The notes beneath the pieces were generated by a model. The model was not told the origin of the DNA and did not search any database. It saw nothing but the letters and a program-made list of their open reading frames with translations. Of a stretch of DNA of 64,000 nt, positions 24,000 through 35,500 are shown one piece after another. Positions within the stretch are counted from its first letter, which is position 1, and each line of letters begins with the position of its first letter. The translations under genes were made by a program, and so were the position numbers. Origin of the DNA: Eumeta japonica (taxonomy: Eukaryota > Arthropoda > Insecta > Lepidoptera > Psychidae); assembly GCA_005406025.1 (NCBI GenBank), contig BGZK01001309.1, positions 108,284 through 172,283 of the forward strand. Reading direction: 5' to 3'.

Positions 24000-26160
24000 A
24001 AATAAAAATACAAAACGTATTAATTTTGCTATTATATATTAATTAACTATTAATTACAATTATTTTACGATTTTGTTTTCCCATTAATATTTATTATTAG
24101 AGCAGTTAACCTTACAAAATTAGCATTCAAAATTTTCACAAACCAATTGCTAACTACGAACACGCGCCGGCACGCCCCCCTCGATATATTTCGCTGACAA
24201 TACGATAATATTTATTTATTTCACGGTTGTAATTTTCTTATGAAAGCCCCCCTTACAAATACAATAAAATACTCTAGCCGAATAACCGACCTACAGTTTA
24301 AACAGATAAGGTATACTTTCGGTTGACTTATGGTTCTAATTTTCATGGCATTTTTCACGCCCGCCGTGTGTCGAATGGAGACGCGTGCGGTCGCGTGGGA
24401 AAAGTTAGCTTTTATCTCTGGAGCTTTGAGCTCACGAGCGCTTGCGAACTTTCGAAAAGCGCTTACATTTAGTATAGACAAGTTTCGTGAAGGCGTTTTT
24501 ACTTCACAACTCAACGGGCGTTCACCTCACATTGTGAAGTGACCTTAAGGTATATTTTTTCTGATATGTTTTTTTTTTTTAGTAGAGGCGGCTCGGCGAT
24601 AGAGCGTTCGTAACTCAATCCGTAAATGATGATCTTGAATCTGAATTCTGATGGTTTCTTATTGAATTAAGTATATTTGTTTCTACAAAATTAGTTATAT
24701 ATAAAAATATAAATAGGATATATTTCACCCGTTCGCACATGAGTCACGTATGTGTGAGTGGGTGAATAATATTCTAAGGCATTTTCCATCAATTCTCATG
24801 AAATCATTTTCATCAGAACTGATGGAAGTTGATGGATTAATGGAAGAATCCATCAAAAATGAGTATTTTATGTGAACCGGCCATCCAATCATGTAAAAAT
24901 ATTTAGGGTAGGCTTCTACACATAAAGCATTTTTTTTAGTACACCTTCTATCTTCCTGAAGAGGTATTTAGTAATACACTAAAGGTTTTTAAGTCACTCA
25001 TTCTCTGCGATGTATATTTTGCGGATTATTAGCTACCAAACTCGTTGATTTTGTGTCCCTTAATCGCGCAACCTTTCAATCGCGTGTTCAAAGAAATTGA
25101 ATTAACTTCAATAAACAACAACAATAGTTAATAAGTTTTTTCGGTGACGCATGCCCAGTTTTCAGTTGTCAATGGTAACAATTTAATAACGGATCCATAT
25201 GTGCACGTACGTGGAATATTTGCAGCAGGTATCCGCTATTCAAATCTAATACATTTGTGCCCCTACTATTTCCAAATTTACAAGGAGTGACACTCTACGT
25301 TTTATTTTTGAACTTGGTGCAACCGCAAACTTCCCGTCATATCATTCGTTGGTACAGCACTTTAAGCGATACATCGACTTCCATCTTACTGAGCTTATTT
25401 ATTAAATATCCATCTATCCAAATTTAGATTTACAAAAGCGTATAAAAAATATTAATAGTAAATTGCTCTAAAAACATAATGGTGTCGGGTGCACTAGATA
25501 CTGAAAATTTTTGACACCATTGAAATATTATCGTTACGTATGGAATGTGATCTTTGATTTTAAAAATACTATCCACAAAATACACATAAAAGTATCTGTA
25601 AAATGGTTGACCCCGCTGGCCAGTCCCATGTCTATACGTTTCAGTAGTTTTTACGTGATTGGCGAACAAAGACAACTTATTTTCATTATATATGTATAAA
25701 GATATCTAAAATATTTTGCTACTTTCAAGCTTAAAATCTTCAAAAATATACCTGGCAGTAAACTATTGAATTTGAGCTCAAAATATCGAGTTGCGTGCTT
25801 TTTCAAGCTCTCCGACCTAAAAAATATAACTTTGATAAGTTTTCAGCTCTTCGAGTTCAAACATCTAGGTTTATTTAAATAAAATGCTTTTTTAATTTTT
25901 AAACGAATATCAAGTATCTATCGAGCACATCGTTCGATTTTGGTCTGTTTTGTGGTATCCAACGCTGTTTTCTAAGCAAAAAAAGTTAACCGATACAAAC
26001 ATCAATAATCCACCAATAACTTTAAAAGTTAGTTTGTAAATAATATTTTTTGTAAATTTTTTCTTAATTACATCTATCGAACAACCCAACGGATTTTTAT
26101 ACTAAACAGAAAAGCTAGTTAGAACTTGTTGGTATAGTTTAAGGAATATTCTAAAAAAAA
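24000..26160. other. No gene seen
   Basis: AT-rich, with a GC-richer stretch at 24340-24530 that is open on both strands but has no recognisable domain. A 43-nt hairpin at 24724-24766 has a 17-bp stem if G-U pairs are allowed and a 9-base loop. Confidence 0.5.
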
Positions 26161-26345
26161 TTAATGAGTGCCTAAACGTGTGTGTGGTCTGGCGTTACCA
26201 TGGTGAACAATCACATAATTTCTGTTCATCGATTCCAGCCGTATTTTTTCTACTTCTGGTTTCAGACTCATCAGCTATTGCCAGTAGAGATCCGGCGGTA
26301 AACGCTCATAATGCATAATGGCCTTCCAATCCCACCATACATATA

Positions 26346-27635
26346 CGAGGGTCGGCTGATAAGTCCGCGGCCCAAGGTACTTAGCGATGAATCATTATTT
26401 CACAACTGTTACCACTAATTGCGACACTTCTTGTTAGTATAAATATAGCTTCCTTTCGTTATTAAAGTCATTAACAAATTATCTGTCGAAGCACAAACGT
26501 CATCATGTCAGCCGAATCGTCAAATCTCAGTAATATCGAACATCGCGCCATAATAAAGTACTTCGTAAAGAAAGGAAAAACGCTCAAAGAAATTTTTGAA
26601 GACATGGTATCAGTTCTTCAGGAATCTGCGCCTTCGTCTACGATGGTCAAAAAATGGGCTCGCTTATTTCAACAAGGACGAGAGAGCTGTGAATATGATC
26701 CTCGCCCAGGGCGTCCTCTGACGGTAGTGACGGCGGAAAATGTTCGAAAAATCGAAAAATTAGTACTGGCCGACCAAAGAATAAAATTATGGCAGATAGC
26801 TGAAGAGTTTCAGATTAGTAAAGAACGAGTTGGAGAAATTATACATGAGCATATGAATATGAGAAAAATCAGTGCGCGTTGGGTACCAAAAATGCTAGCG
26901 CCGTTTGACAAGCAGCGGCGACTTCAGACAAGTAAGAATTTTTTGGTGTTAGTCGGGGATGATATAGACGAAATTTGCGACCAAATTGTAACCGTGGATG
27001 AAACCTGGGTTCGTCAATACGATCCGGAATCTAAACAGGAGTCCATGCAATGGACGAAAAAAGGAGAAAGGCCGCCGAAGAAATTCAAGGTTCAAAAGTC
27101 GGCATCGAAGCTTATGGCGACAATTTTTTGGGATAGTGAAGGTGTTTTACTAATTGATTACTTGCCAAAGGGGACTACTATGAATGGCCAATATTACGTG
27201 AATTTATTGGCTCAGGTACGAAAGGCAGTCGTACAGAAGCGACGTGGGAAGTTATTGCGCGGAGTGCTGTTTTTACAAGACAATGCATCTGTCCACACGG
27301 CGCGGGTTTCGAGGCAGGCCCTGAAGGACACGGGCTTCTCGGAAATTGACCACCCACCCTAGAGCCCAGATCTAGCTCCCAGCGACTATTTCCTTTTTTC
27401 AAATTTAAAAAAGGAGTTACGTGGTCGTAGATTTGTTGATGACAATCAAAAGAAAATGTCTGTTGAAAGCCATTTTGACTGCAAAGAAAAGGAATATTTT
27501 TTGGGCGGTTTGAAGGCGTTATACACCAGATGTGAAAATTGTATTTCGCTTGAGGGAGACTATATTGAAAAATAAAATACTCGTACTTTTCTTTCATTTA
27601 ATGCCTTAGGCCGCGGACTTATCAGCCGCCCCTCG
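26346..27635 (+). mobile_element. Young mariner element, 1290 bp
   Basis: 32-bp inverted ends (26346-26377 and 27604-27635) begin CGAGGG and differ at two positions. A TA dinucleotide lies on each side (26344-26345, 27636-27637), the usual target duplication of Tc1/mariner. The length is typical of mariner. One DD34D transposase frame fills the centre. It inserted into an older mariner of opposite orientation. Confidence 0.95.
26505..27575 (+). pseudogene. Mariner DD34D transposase with one premature stop
   Basis: Cut-and-paste transposase that would bind the element's 32-bp ends in the nucleus. The ATG at 26505 opens 285 codons and stops at TAG (27360-27362). The same frame then continues without a break to TAA at 27573-27575, for 355 codon positions plus the stop, the usual mariner length. 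The N-terminal ~110 residues form the DNA-binding region, followed by the WVPKML linker-type motif near residue 126. Catalytic Asp residues are D165 (VTVDETW), D259 (LQDNASVH) and D294 (SPDLAPSDYFLF), which gives the DD34D spacing. The only visible defect is residue 286: a TAG where the conserved HPPYSPD motif has Tyr. The near-identical ends and this single lesion suggest recent activity. Confidence 0.95.
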
Positions 27636-28350
27636 TAGCATCAACTTATTGCGAGTTAATCCGGGTTTCAGTATAGACTGTGGAGCTTGCTTGCCTTTTG
27701 ACCATGATCTTTTCGCAGGTTCTTGTCGTAGATAATCCATTTTTTATCACCTGTGATCAATCTTTTCAAAAACGGTTCGGTTTCATTAGTTTTTATTATA
27801 GAATCGCAAATGTGTACACGATTCATTAGTTATTTTTTTTGAGCTCGTGTGGGAAATATCGAGCTTTTTCGCATATTCAGTTTTTTTCAAATGGATCGTT
27901 TTTTTGTGCTCAATCCCCAGCTCTTCAGCCATGTTGTAAGAACTGATATGCCGATTTTGTACTACTTTTTGCATTAGGTCCATAAACGTCACAAATCTTT
28001 TTCGCAGTTTGTATTGCAATATCGCAATTTCCTTTTTCACAATGTAACTTCAAAATGTATCCAATTTCTATGTAAGATTCACTCACTTTGGTGAACAGAA
28101 AAACTATATAAAATTGACGAGACATCGATTTTTCTTTTTAAAATGTCATCTATTTAACGGAATTAAAACTAATCAGATACAAATAGCACAACCGGAGACG
28201 TTTTAAAGCAACTTCTTACTTATGAAATACGAAAAAAATTTTCACCGACTTAATCTTACCTACGTTTCGTAAATTTTTTGGAAAATTAATGACAAATAAA
28301 TTTTCGTCATATTTACATAGTAATATATTAATGACCATAATATTATTCGC

Positions 28351-28365
28351 TACCCAAGTAACAAA
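28351..28365 (+). repeat. Left terminal inverted repeat
   Basis: TACCCAAGTAACAAA, an exact inverse of 31303-31317. Confidence 0.9.
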
Positions 28366-28500
28366 ATGTGGTTTTGTAGTGGTTCTGGAGCCAGGTCTAT
28401 AACAAGCTAGTAAAAGTTTATAACCACGGAAAAGGGCCCATTTTATAAGCGTATTTTTGCTAATAAAACACTCATAATAGATTTGACGAGCACCACTTAG

Positions 28501-28680
28501 ACCAATAATACACTTATAGTTGGACTACGCAGAACTATCTGCTCCCGCGAAGCCAACTATAAGCATCTAATAGAACCAGACACCACGACTTATGCCCATA
28601 ATACACTTATAGTTAGACTCCGGAGAACCATTTGCTCCCGCGACGCTCACTATAAGCATTTAATAGAACCAGGCAGGCCT
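28501..28680 (+). repeat. 93-bp subterminal tandem duplication
   Basis: Two imperfect copies 93 bp apart. Each has AATACACTTATAGTT, a 'tgctcccgcga' block and 'actataagcat.taatagaacc'. Within each copy CTTATAGT and ACTATAAG are inverted, so each unit can form a hairpin. Such units often serve as transposase binding sites; that role is inferred. Confidence 0.75.
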
Positions 28681-29036
28681 GTAACGTACACCGCGCTTCT
28701 GTTACTTTCCTGTTTTGTAGTGTTGCGCGGTTGAGGAGAAAAATAAAAGGTAAGTTAATCTATTTTATATAAAACGTATTAACAAGTATTTGGCACGTTA
28801 TATTACGTGCATACACGTTTGCACCGCAACCGCGTAAGTATTTTCGGTGAAGTATATTGTGTTTTACATCTCAATTTTCGTTCGCCTTTTGAACACGGCG
28901 TATTTACTAAGTTGTGTTTAAAATAATGTTAGTCCCAACAGCATTATCGCGCCATATTATGACGAATTAGGGTTCCGCATACAAATGTCTTATGCTTAAT
29001 TATAATAGCTAAGAGTTTATTATTTTTATGTTTTAG

Positions 29037-29592
29037 TTGTGACTTTATAATGTATGTTGATGAAAATTTCATCAACAAAATATGTTGATGAAATTTGTCG
29101 GCGTGTGTTCTAAAGGTTTGGGCAAAGGCGGCATTAATGCTTACTATTTGGTCGATTCTTTGTTTGAAAGAAATTTCTAAAGCAAAGTACGTAGACTGGT
29201 TTTTCTAAGAAGGAAGCAGTAAAAATATGTTTTAAAGCGTTTACGAGAACGATTTCTCTTTTTTTTTGATATTATCCATACAACAGATGAAAGTTTAACA
29301 AAAGTGGACTGCGATAAATTTTTTAAAACTATTTTGAAAAATGCTCATAAACGCAGCGAAAGCAATCAGAGGATGTCTGCTCCAAAAGTTAGAGTAGTAA
29401 AGAAAAAAGCAACAGCAAAACTCATCCAATAGATATGCCAATTGAGAACGTTAACGGAGAGGGCTCCGGTCAAACTATGTTGAGGCTCTGATCAAAATAA
29501 TGAAGAGAGATCTGACCAAAACAGTGTTGAGATTCTCTATCAAAATAATGAGGAGAGGCCTGATAAAAGGCCAAGGGATTCCCGGTAATCGT
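29037..29592 (+). pseudogene. DUF4806-like accessory gene of the transposon, degenerate
   Basis: A likely acceptor (TTTTTATGTTTTAG, ending at 29036) begins this exon. A matching donor, AAAAG|GTAAGTTAATC, lies near 28750, implying a 5' intron. Across at least two frames the plus strand encodes TGFSKKEAVKICFKAF, then, after a slip in a T-run near 29260, DIIHTTDESLTKVDCDKFF and KTILKNAHKRSES, followed by a basic tail. The 'TGFS+..K..FK.' and 'KNAHKRSES' blocks resemble the C-terminal DUF4806 domain that accompanies tnp2-like transposases in some animal elements. A stop stands where a Trp before TGFS is expected. I am moderately confident of coding origin and less so of the family. Confidence 0.45.
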
Positions 29593-29843
29593 GTACGTAG
29601 TTAATGTGTTCATATGCGCTGAACTTTTAGAACATACCTATATTTGGTACCTCGATTCATTTTTGTTACTGATTTTGAATAATCCTAGATTAGGTGGGAA
29701 TATTTATTGATGGTGGTATTAATTGTTTCGTAGTTTTATTTTATTTTCTAAGTTTATTTTAAAGTTGCTTTGGTAACTAAGATTTGTTGGTTGAATAGAC
29801 GAACACCTATTTAACTAAACGTGAAAAAGTGATTTTGATGTAC

Positions 29844-30663
29844 CTATACAACAAAATTTTGTATTGTAGTTAAACAGGTGTCAGGTTTTCCATCACCAGC
29901 ATAGATACCTATGAAAAACATTTTTATCTAAGATTTTCATGATTTTGTCTACGAAACTGACTCAAAAGGTACTTACTTACCTATGACAAAAGGCGGCAGT
30001 GGAATTACAGATACTGAACATAAAATGGGCCAAAACTGGTATTTAGAACTTTTAAACACTTGAAGGCCATTAATATTTATTTTTAAAGAAATTTCGTTAG
30101 GTGGGACGGAGAGCTCTTCCAAAATATTATTTAAACATTTTTTCAGACCATTATGCCAATATTCCCCTGGAGCTGAATATATAACATCCACATTTGTTTT
30201 ATTTGTTTGCAGAAAAGTTCTTGCGTCATTAGGGAGGGTATTTTTCAACTTTTTATTTAAAAATTTTAATAATGAGTTTAACGCCACATATGGAACATTG
30301 TGTTCTACAGCCCATTCACTAAGGGTACTGCGTAGTTTATTATTTTTCTCATACGTTGAATAGCAGTCACTTTCATCTTTCTGCACAGAATCAGAGTCGT
30401 CACAAATATAATCTTTGTCATCATCCGAATCTAAATCACGTGTTGTGGATAAAACCTCGTTTTGTATAGAAACGCCACTGAAAACTCCTGGACTAATGTC
30501 TTGAAAATTATTATTTCGTGCAGAACCCTCGCCAACTTCTATGCAACGTTCTTGGCTCGATATGGATGCACACGGCACACTTATCATTTGTTGGTATATT
30601 TTCTATACTTTCCTCTTATATGAACCGCTTTTTTTTAAATCGCTTCCATTTGTTTTCATCCAT
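29844..30663 (-). pseudogene. tnp2-like transposase fragment, two exons, degenerate
   Basis: The likely start is the ATG at 30663 (MDENKWKRFKK). One indel in an A-run near 30633 and one TAG separate it from a 204-codon frame (30587-29973). That frame has an acidic stretch (SDDDKDYICDDSDS) and then LLKFLNKKL, LPNDARTFLQT and the hallmark block ININGLQVFKSS (residues 170-181) with FWPIL (185-189) and PLPPFVIG at the end. A donor GTAAGTAAG follows directly. A 72-bp intron (29980-29909) ends TTTTTCATAG, and exon 2 continues IYAGDGKPDTC before a TAG at 29846-29844. The join gives FVIG-IYAGDGKP, as related proteins have at this point. Related proteins run on for several hundred more residues, which are absent here. 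Confidence 0.75.
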
Positions 30664-31302
30664 TTTTGTAAGATATAATTTAATAAGAACCCAATGACTC
30701 AAAAGAAATCAAAATGGCCGTGAAGATGCGATAAATATTAAAAGCAATCGTCTTCTTAAGTGGACTTTAATAAGATATCTTTGGACACTAATAGTTTTAT
30801 AAGAAACCCTTATATAGAAGTTAAGACTATAATAGCATTCGAGAGCCCACAATAATACCAAGTACACTTACTCTTAAAAGAAACCGCTGTAGAACTAATT
30901 CACTTATAATTGTCATATAAAGTTGACTTATACACCCTACAAGGTCAAGTAACAAGTGCAAATAGTTCTAAGTGTATTTAGTTCTATAAATTACTATTAC
31001 TAGCGTGTGACACTTATAGCGGATTTATAATTACTTCTTGTAGGGGATTATAAGTTTAACTTACTGGAGCAAGTTTTCTCAAGTGTATTTACACCTTTGC
31101 ACCACTTTTATAGGCTATCTTAGCCTTTACTGCGCCTATAATTTTGTTCTATACACGACTATAAGTGAACTTATAAGAACAGATGTACTATAAACGCAAA
31201 CAAACTCCGTTTAACCTGTTATAAGCTTGGTAGCAAAACCTGGAACCACTAAAAGAGAGATACTAGTGCTGTAAGCCTGTAAACTGTGCACTACAGGAAA
31301 AC

Positions 31303-31317
31303 TTTGTTACTTGGGTA
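31303..31317 (-). repeat. Right terminal inverted repeat
   Basis: The reverse complement of 28351-28365, perfect over 15 bp. Confidence 0.9.
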
Positions 31318-31344
31318 AGCTTGTTCAACAAATTTTGAAACCTG

Positions 31345-32560
31345 GGTGACTTCGTGGGATGTAGTGGGAGTGCTTTACGATCTCTCCGTAGCATTCGACT
31401 GGGTGAATGCTTAAATTATCTCTAGAAAAGTACATTACTATTTAGTGACGAGTTGGAAATTCGGCCTTTTGTGAAACTGCATTTGAGTTCAAGATGTTGA
31501 TGGCAGAAGAAACATTTGCATCCGTGGTCCGGATGGGGGTGCCGCAGGGTCAAATATTTGTTTCGGTTTTGTTTTTTCTTATGTCAGCTCTTGGTCACCC
31601 GACTTCTAGATCATACCCTCTCACAATCTCTTCATTTTATATTAGGAGACTACGCGAGAGGCTAGGACTAGTCCTCCACGCTGATCCGATGTAGATCGAG
31701 GGCCGCTAACGATTGTCGTCGCCGATGCGATGAGACAACATCTAGGACCTACGGCTTAGTGCACTCTCCGAGCAACGGAGCGAGTAGTTTAATTTGACAT
31801 AAGTCAAAAACCCATTGCTCAGATCGCCCATGAGCTGGATAGAACCTGGTATCTTCTGGTGCGAGGGTGATGCTCGTGATAACAAAACAAGCCTGAACGT
31901 GAACGTTAAAAGCAAACCTGGACTAGTTCCAGGCTTGCATTTTTGGTTTTAACTTACCCAGCATCGTTATGAATGTTCATAATGTACTGTTTGCACATGA
32001 TACCTCATTGCTGACTAAAGTTAAAACACAACAAATCGGCTATGTACCTCTGGCGATGTGAATATTATCATCTTCAAAATTGAGAAGTAATTATCGTCAA
32101 TAACCAATTTCTTAATGAGAAGAAAATGAAATACATTATCTCATATGAATGTAAAACAAATATCTAGTACTATTTTATTGAGATAGTAACATCAATAATG
32201 TCTAATTTTCAATTTCAGATTTATGACAGTCAATTTGGACAAAACGCTTCAATGGGGCTTTGATATCAATGGATTAGTAAAAACGTTTATCTTTACCGCA
32301 TACGCAATTAAAAAGATATGAAATCTATCGAATATCCAAACTGCGAGGCTGGTTTATTTTGACTGTCTCTATGGCCTGATGACGTATGGCATATTGTTCT
32401 GGGGACATGCCACGGATATAGATAAAAAACCGCACAAGTGACTGGGACAATATTTTAGAACTAATTGTAAGGAAAATGGAATCATAACTTTAGCAATTCG
32501 GTTTATGTACGAAAATATAATGATACATGTAAGAAAAAAATTAACAATGCATTAGAAAAG
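31345..32560 (+). pseudogene. Jockey-type LINE reverse transcriptase, decayed
   Basis: RT motifs appear in order on the plus strand with frameshifts. The first is VVGVLYDLSVAFDWVNA (31361-31411), matching the DLSKAFD box. Next come VRMGVPQGQIFVSVLFFL (about 31533-31580), matching GVPQGSVLGP, and FAHDTSLL (about 31992-32016), matching YADDT with the first catalytic Asp changed to His. After these come QFLNEKKMKYI (about 32105), TLQWGFDINGL (about 32245-32280), TARLVYFDCLYGLMTYGILF (about 32343-32400) and YENIMIHVRK (about 32505-32540). The C-terminal layout is that of jockey-clade LINEs. About 300 bp between the second and third motifs (31690-31970) contain foreign sequence, including a diverged tRNA-related block also seen at 19690. 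The LINE starts just beyond the right end of the 28351-31317 transposon. Confidence 0.85.
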
Positions 32561-35500
32561 ATTTATTGACTTAAAATCAACGACACAAATAAAAGTATTT
32601 TGTGTTCCACGTTAACATAGATGAAGTCAGAAAATAGGTTAGGTGGTTTTGTATCTGCCTGTTAAATTAGATTTAAAAATTATATAAAATAATAACCCTT
32701 ATGTAAAAACAACTTTCTTACATAAATTATTACTTATTAAATAATTTTTCACTATTACTTATTATGATTTAAAGTAAAATAGCTACCCTCGCCCAGTTTC
32801 TCGTCCATTTTTCTGAACTTCCGTTCGAATTAGCGATAGATTTTAAAAAATATACCCATTTCAAATCTTAAGTTATAGCTTACAAAATAGGCTCATAAGC
32901 TGCGCCTGGAGAACGGCAAAACGAAGCAGCGAACGACTGGAATATTAAAATGTACAAATTATTATTAATCAAAAAAATACGTGGCGTTACACAATTCATA
33001 GCATTATCTCTAATCCCAGAGTCGCAGGCCAGCCGAGATTGTGATATGCGAGAAAAGCGAATTACAGCGAAGGCACCCGCCACCCCCGTCGCTAAGGCAA
33101 CATTATATTCGCACCCCAAAATATTTTGCTCGGGTTACCGTAAAACATAATTTGCAGAAATTCGCCAAGAACGCATACGGAGCTTGGGGTACACCTACTG
33201 GGTATTATGTATCTACAGGTCGATAGCTCAGTGTCACGCGATATTACCTCACAGTTGTCGTTGAGATTACAACGTAACTTAACACTCGTTACTTGCAGTC
33301 AGAGAAGGTAAATTAGAACAGATAACAAAAAAAAATACGAAATAAAAAAATCTAATTCCAGGCTAGATCTTTAAACGCCTTACAAAAAAACAAATGGAAA
33401 TCATACTAAAAATATTTATTAAATATCTTCACTATACTAAAACGTTTGCAATTACAATTTAACATGATATTACAATTTATAAAGACTATACAATTTTGAG
33501 ATATATTAACAGTTGTTACATGACGTCACACCATAGTGTGGTTATCCACTCTCTGTCGATCCACAATTTTTTTTCAATCTAATCATTACTTCTTCTTAGT
33601 TCTCTTATCCGTCATTATTAAAGTATTAATGAACTCAAAATGTAACCATAAACAACACGAGACAAGGGAAGTCATAGCAAAACTTATTAATTTTTAGATT
33701 TAGCTTTGATACACTTTGTTTTGCCAACATCGTGGAACGTCTTTTGTTCAAAGGTTAATCTCTGTTCACCTGCATTTCTAAAATCATTCATTAATATTTA
33801 TTTACGTGTAACATCTACTTCGATATTGTAATGATCTAGTGCTATCGGGATTTGTGGATTGAGAAAAAAAAATTAAACAATAATAAAGACAAAAGTTGTA
33901 TATTAAACTAAGATGTGATCCAAAAAATAGTACGGGAATACTACAATGCTTTTAATTATTTTTAATTGAAATTTAGTACTTCTCTCAATTTGCTTTACTT
34001 TGCATTGAACGCACTAATTTCCAAGACAAAATTAAATTATCAATGCCCAAGTTTCTCTAAACGTAGGTACCCGAAAGTAGTTGCTTTAAAACAATCCCTA
34101 AATGTAAGCAAGGTTATAAATATATCGACGGCTGTTGCAAAAAAAAAAAAGGTCGTGAACGTTTCATCTTAGTCGTAAACAAATAAATAAGTATTTCTAA
34201 ATTATCTGGAATATTATAGCCGATGAAAATTCACAATTAATGTAAACAACTGCGTGCACGCATTTCTAGATAAACGAATAAAGTTCTATTCAGCTATTTA
34301 TTTTGCATGAGGATTAGTGTCCTAATTTATTATTTTTTTATAAATGTAATTCATAACAATATTTTATAAGATGAAAAAAATGGGACAAATACGAATGAAA
34401 CTCGCATTCTGAGGGTTCCGTAAAAACTTAATTAAGCGATATTTATGAAGATAATTAAGTTTGGACGAAATCCATCGAGAATATTGATGATTTTTATCTA
34501 TTATCTACACCGATACTGTCGAGAGATAGGTCTCAGGAATTCCGCAATTTACGCATTTTTTCAAATTCTTTTTCTAGTTTTCTTAAGAATATCAGAATTT
34601 TTAAAAAATCTTAAGTTTTCATACAGCGAAGTTGAAAAATCTTTTCCCATATATTCCGTACTTCGATTGCAAATGTAAGTTCGTAATCATAAAAAAATTA
34701 AGTTTTCACACAAATTCAAATTACCGAACAATTTTTCTCTTTACTTGTGTTGTTATACCTGATCATGTGTCTAATTTCATGATTCCAAGTTAATGGAAAG
34801 TCTGAACAAGAAGACAAGTTTTGACTTACTTGAGACTTTTAAAATATAAAACACAAATGGCCGTATTTTTCGATTACGTTGATTCAGAAACTTGATTTGT
34901 TTTTACATTCCTAAGGAGTCGCGAACATAATCATTTGATGTCTACCTCTACGTTTTCATAACAAAAAAGGTCTCGATAGACAGACGCACAGAATAACAGT
35001 TTTGCTTTAGAGGTACTGAACCCCAAAAATGAAACCACTATTTCCCACGAGTGTACGGCCCTCCCCACGTCAGCCCCGCCCTCCCGGTCGCAATGAATTG
35101 CGAGACTCGGATTCTTTTGAATTTGACGCGTCGACTTCACGATCTTTTTTTAATGCACTTTAGAAAAGTCAACTCTGCGGCCAGGACGGCCGAGCGATCC
35201 GACGACGACACTGAAATGTAGTTGTGGTTAATTCAATTAATAAATTTTAATAACAGACTGTCGCGGGTTCGGTCGTTGACGAATAAACTAATGAATTCTT
35301 TATATCCATTGAAATTAAATCACGGGTCGCGCGTTCGGCGGGATGTGGTCACCGCATGTAGACCGAAGGTGGACACCTTTTAACTGAAATGAGGAAGATG
35401 TAAGGGAGTGTGTCGTTATGTGTCCTTAACGACAAGCCACTAAGGCGTCACAATAATGATTGGGTGTGTTAAAAAAAATATTCCACCAGAAACAAGTACA

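Larger units (their letters stand above)
26161..28125 (-). pseudogene. Older mariner transposase, split by a younger mariner
   Basis: Reading the minus strand, mariner transposase blocks appear in order across three frames: an N-terminal helix-turn-helix-like stretch with KICDVYG (near 28000), MAEELGI (near 27925), then RVHICDSI, PFLKRLITGDKKW, RKRSWSK and KPGLTRNK (27840-27640). The protein resumes on the far side of the younger insertion with VWWDWKAIMHYERLPPDL (26340-26270) and HHGNARPHT (near 26200). The first catalytic Asp (GDKKW) is present. The second, normally in QDNARPHT, is replaced by Gly. The C-terminal third with the last catalytic Asp is missing. Frameshifts and stops show long inactivity. 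The interrupting element is at 26346-27635. Confidence 0.85.
28351..31317. mobile_element. DNA transposon ~2.97 kb, tnp2/DUF4806-like (possible CACTA relative)
   Basis: A perfect 15-bp inverted repeat, TACCCAAGTAACAAA, marks both ends. TGTAGTG/CACTACA follows about 10-13 bp further in on each side. The outermost TA may be part of the repeat or a TA target duplication. Both subterminal regions (28440-28680 and about 30750-31250) are packed with CACTTATAG/CTATAAGTG-type motifs, a layout known from CACTA (En/Spm) transposons. Two degenerate genes face each other tail to tail: a DUF4806-like gene (+, 29037-29592) and a tnp2-like gene (-, 30663-29844). The tnp2-like protein is much too short for a full transposase, so this is an internally deleted, inactive copy. 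Superfamily assignment is an inference; the terminal TACCC does not match the classic CACTA end. Confidence 0.7.

Noticed and set aside
24330..24542. Frame with a hydrophobic start (MVLIFMAFFTPAVC)
   Set aside because: The opposite strand is equally open, no domain or splice context is seen, and the stretch is GC-rich.
27178..27597. 139-codon minus-strand frame
   Set aside because: It is the antisense shadow of the mariner transposase.
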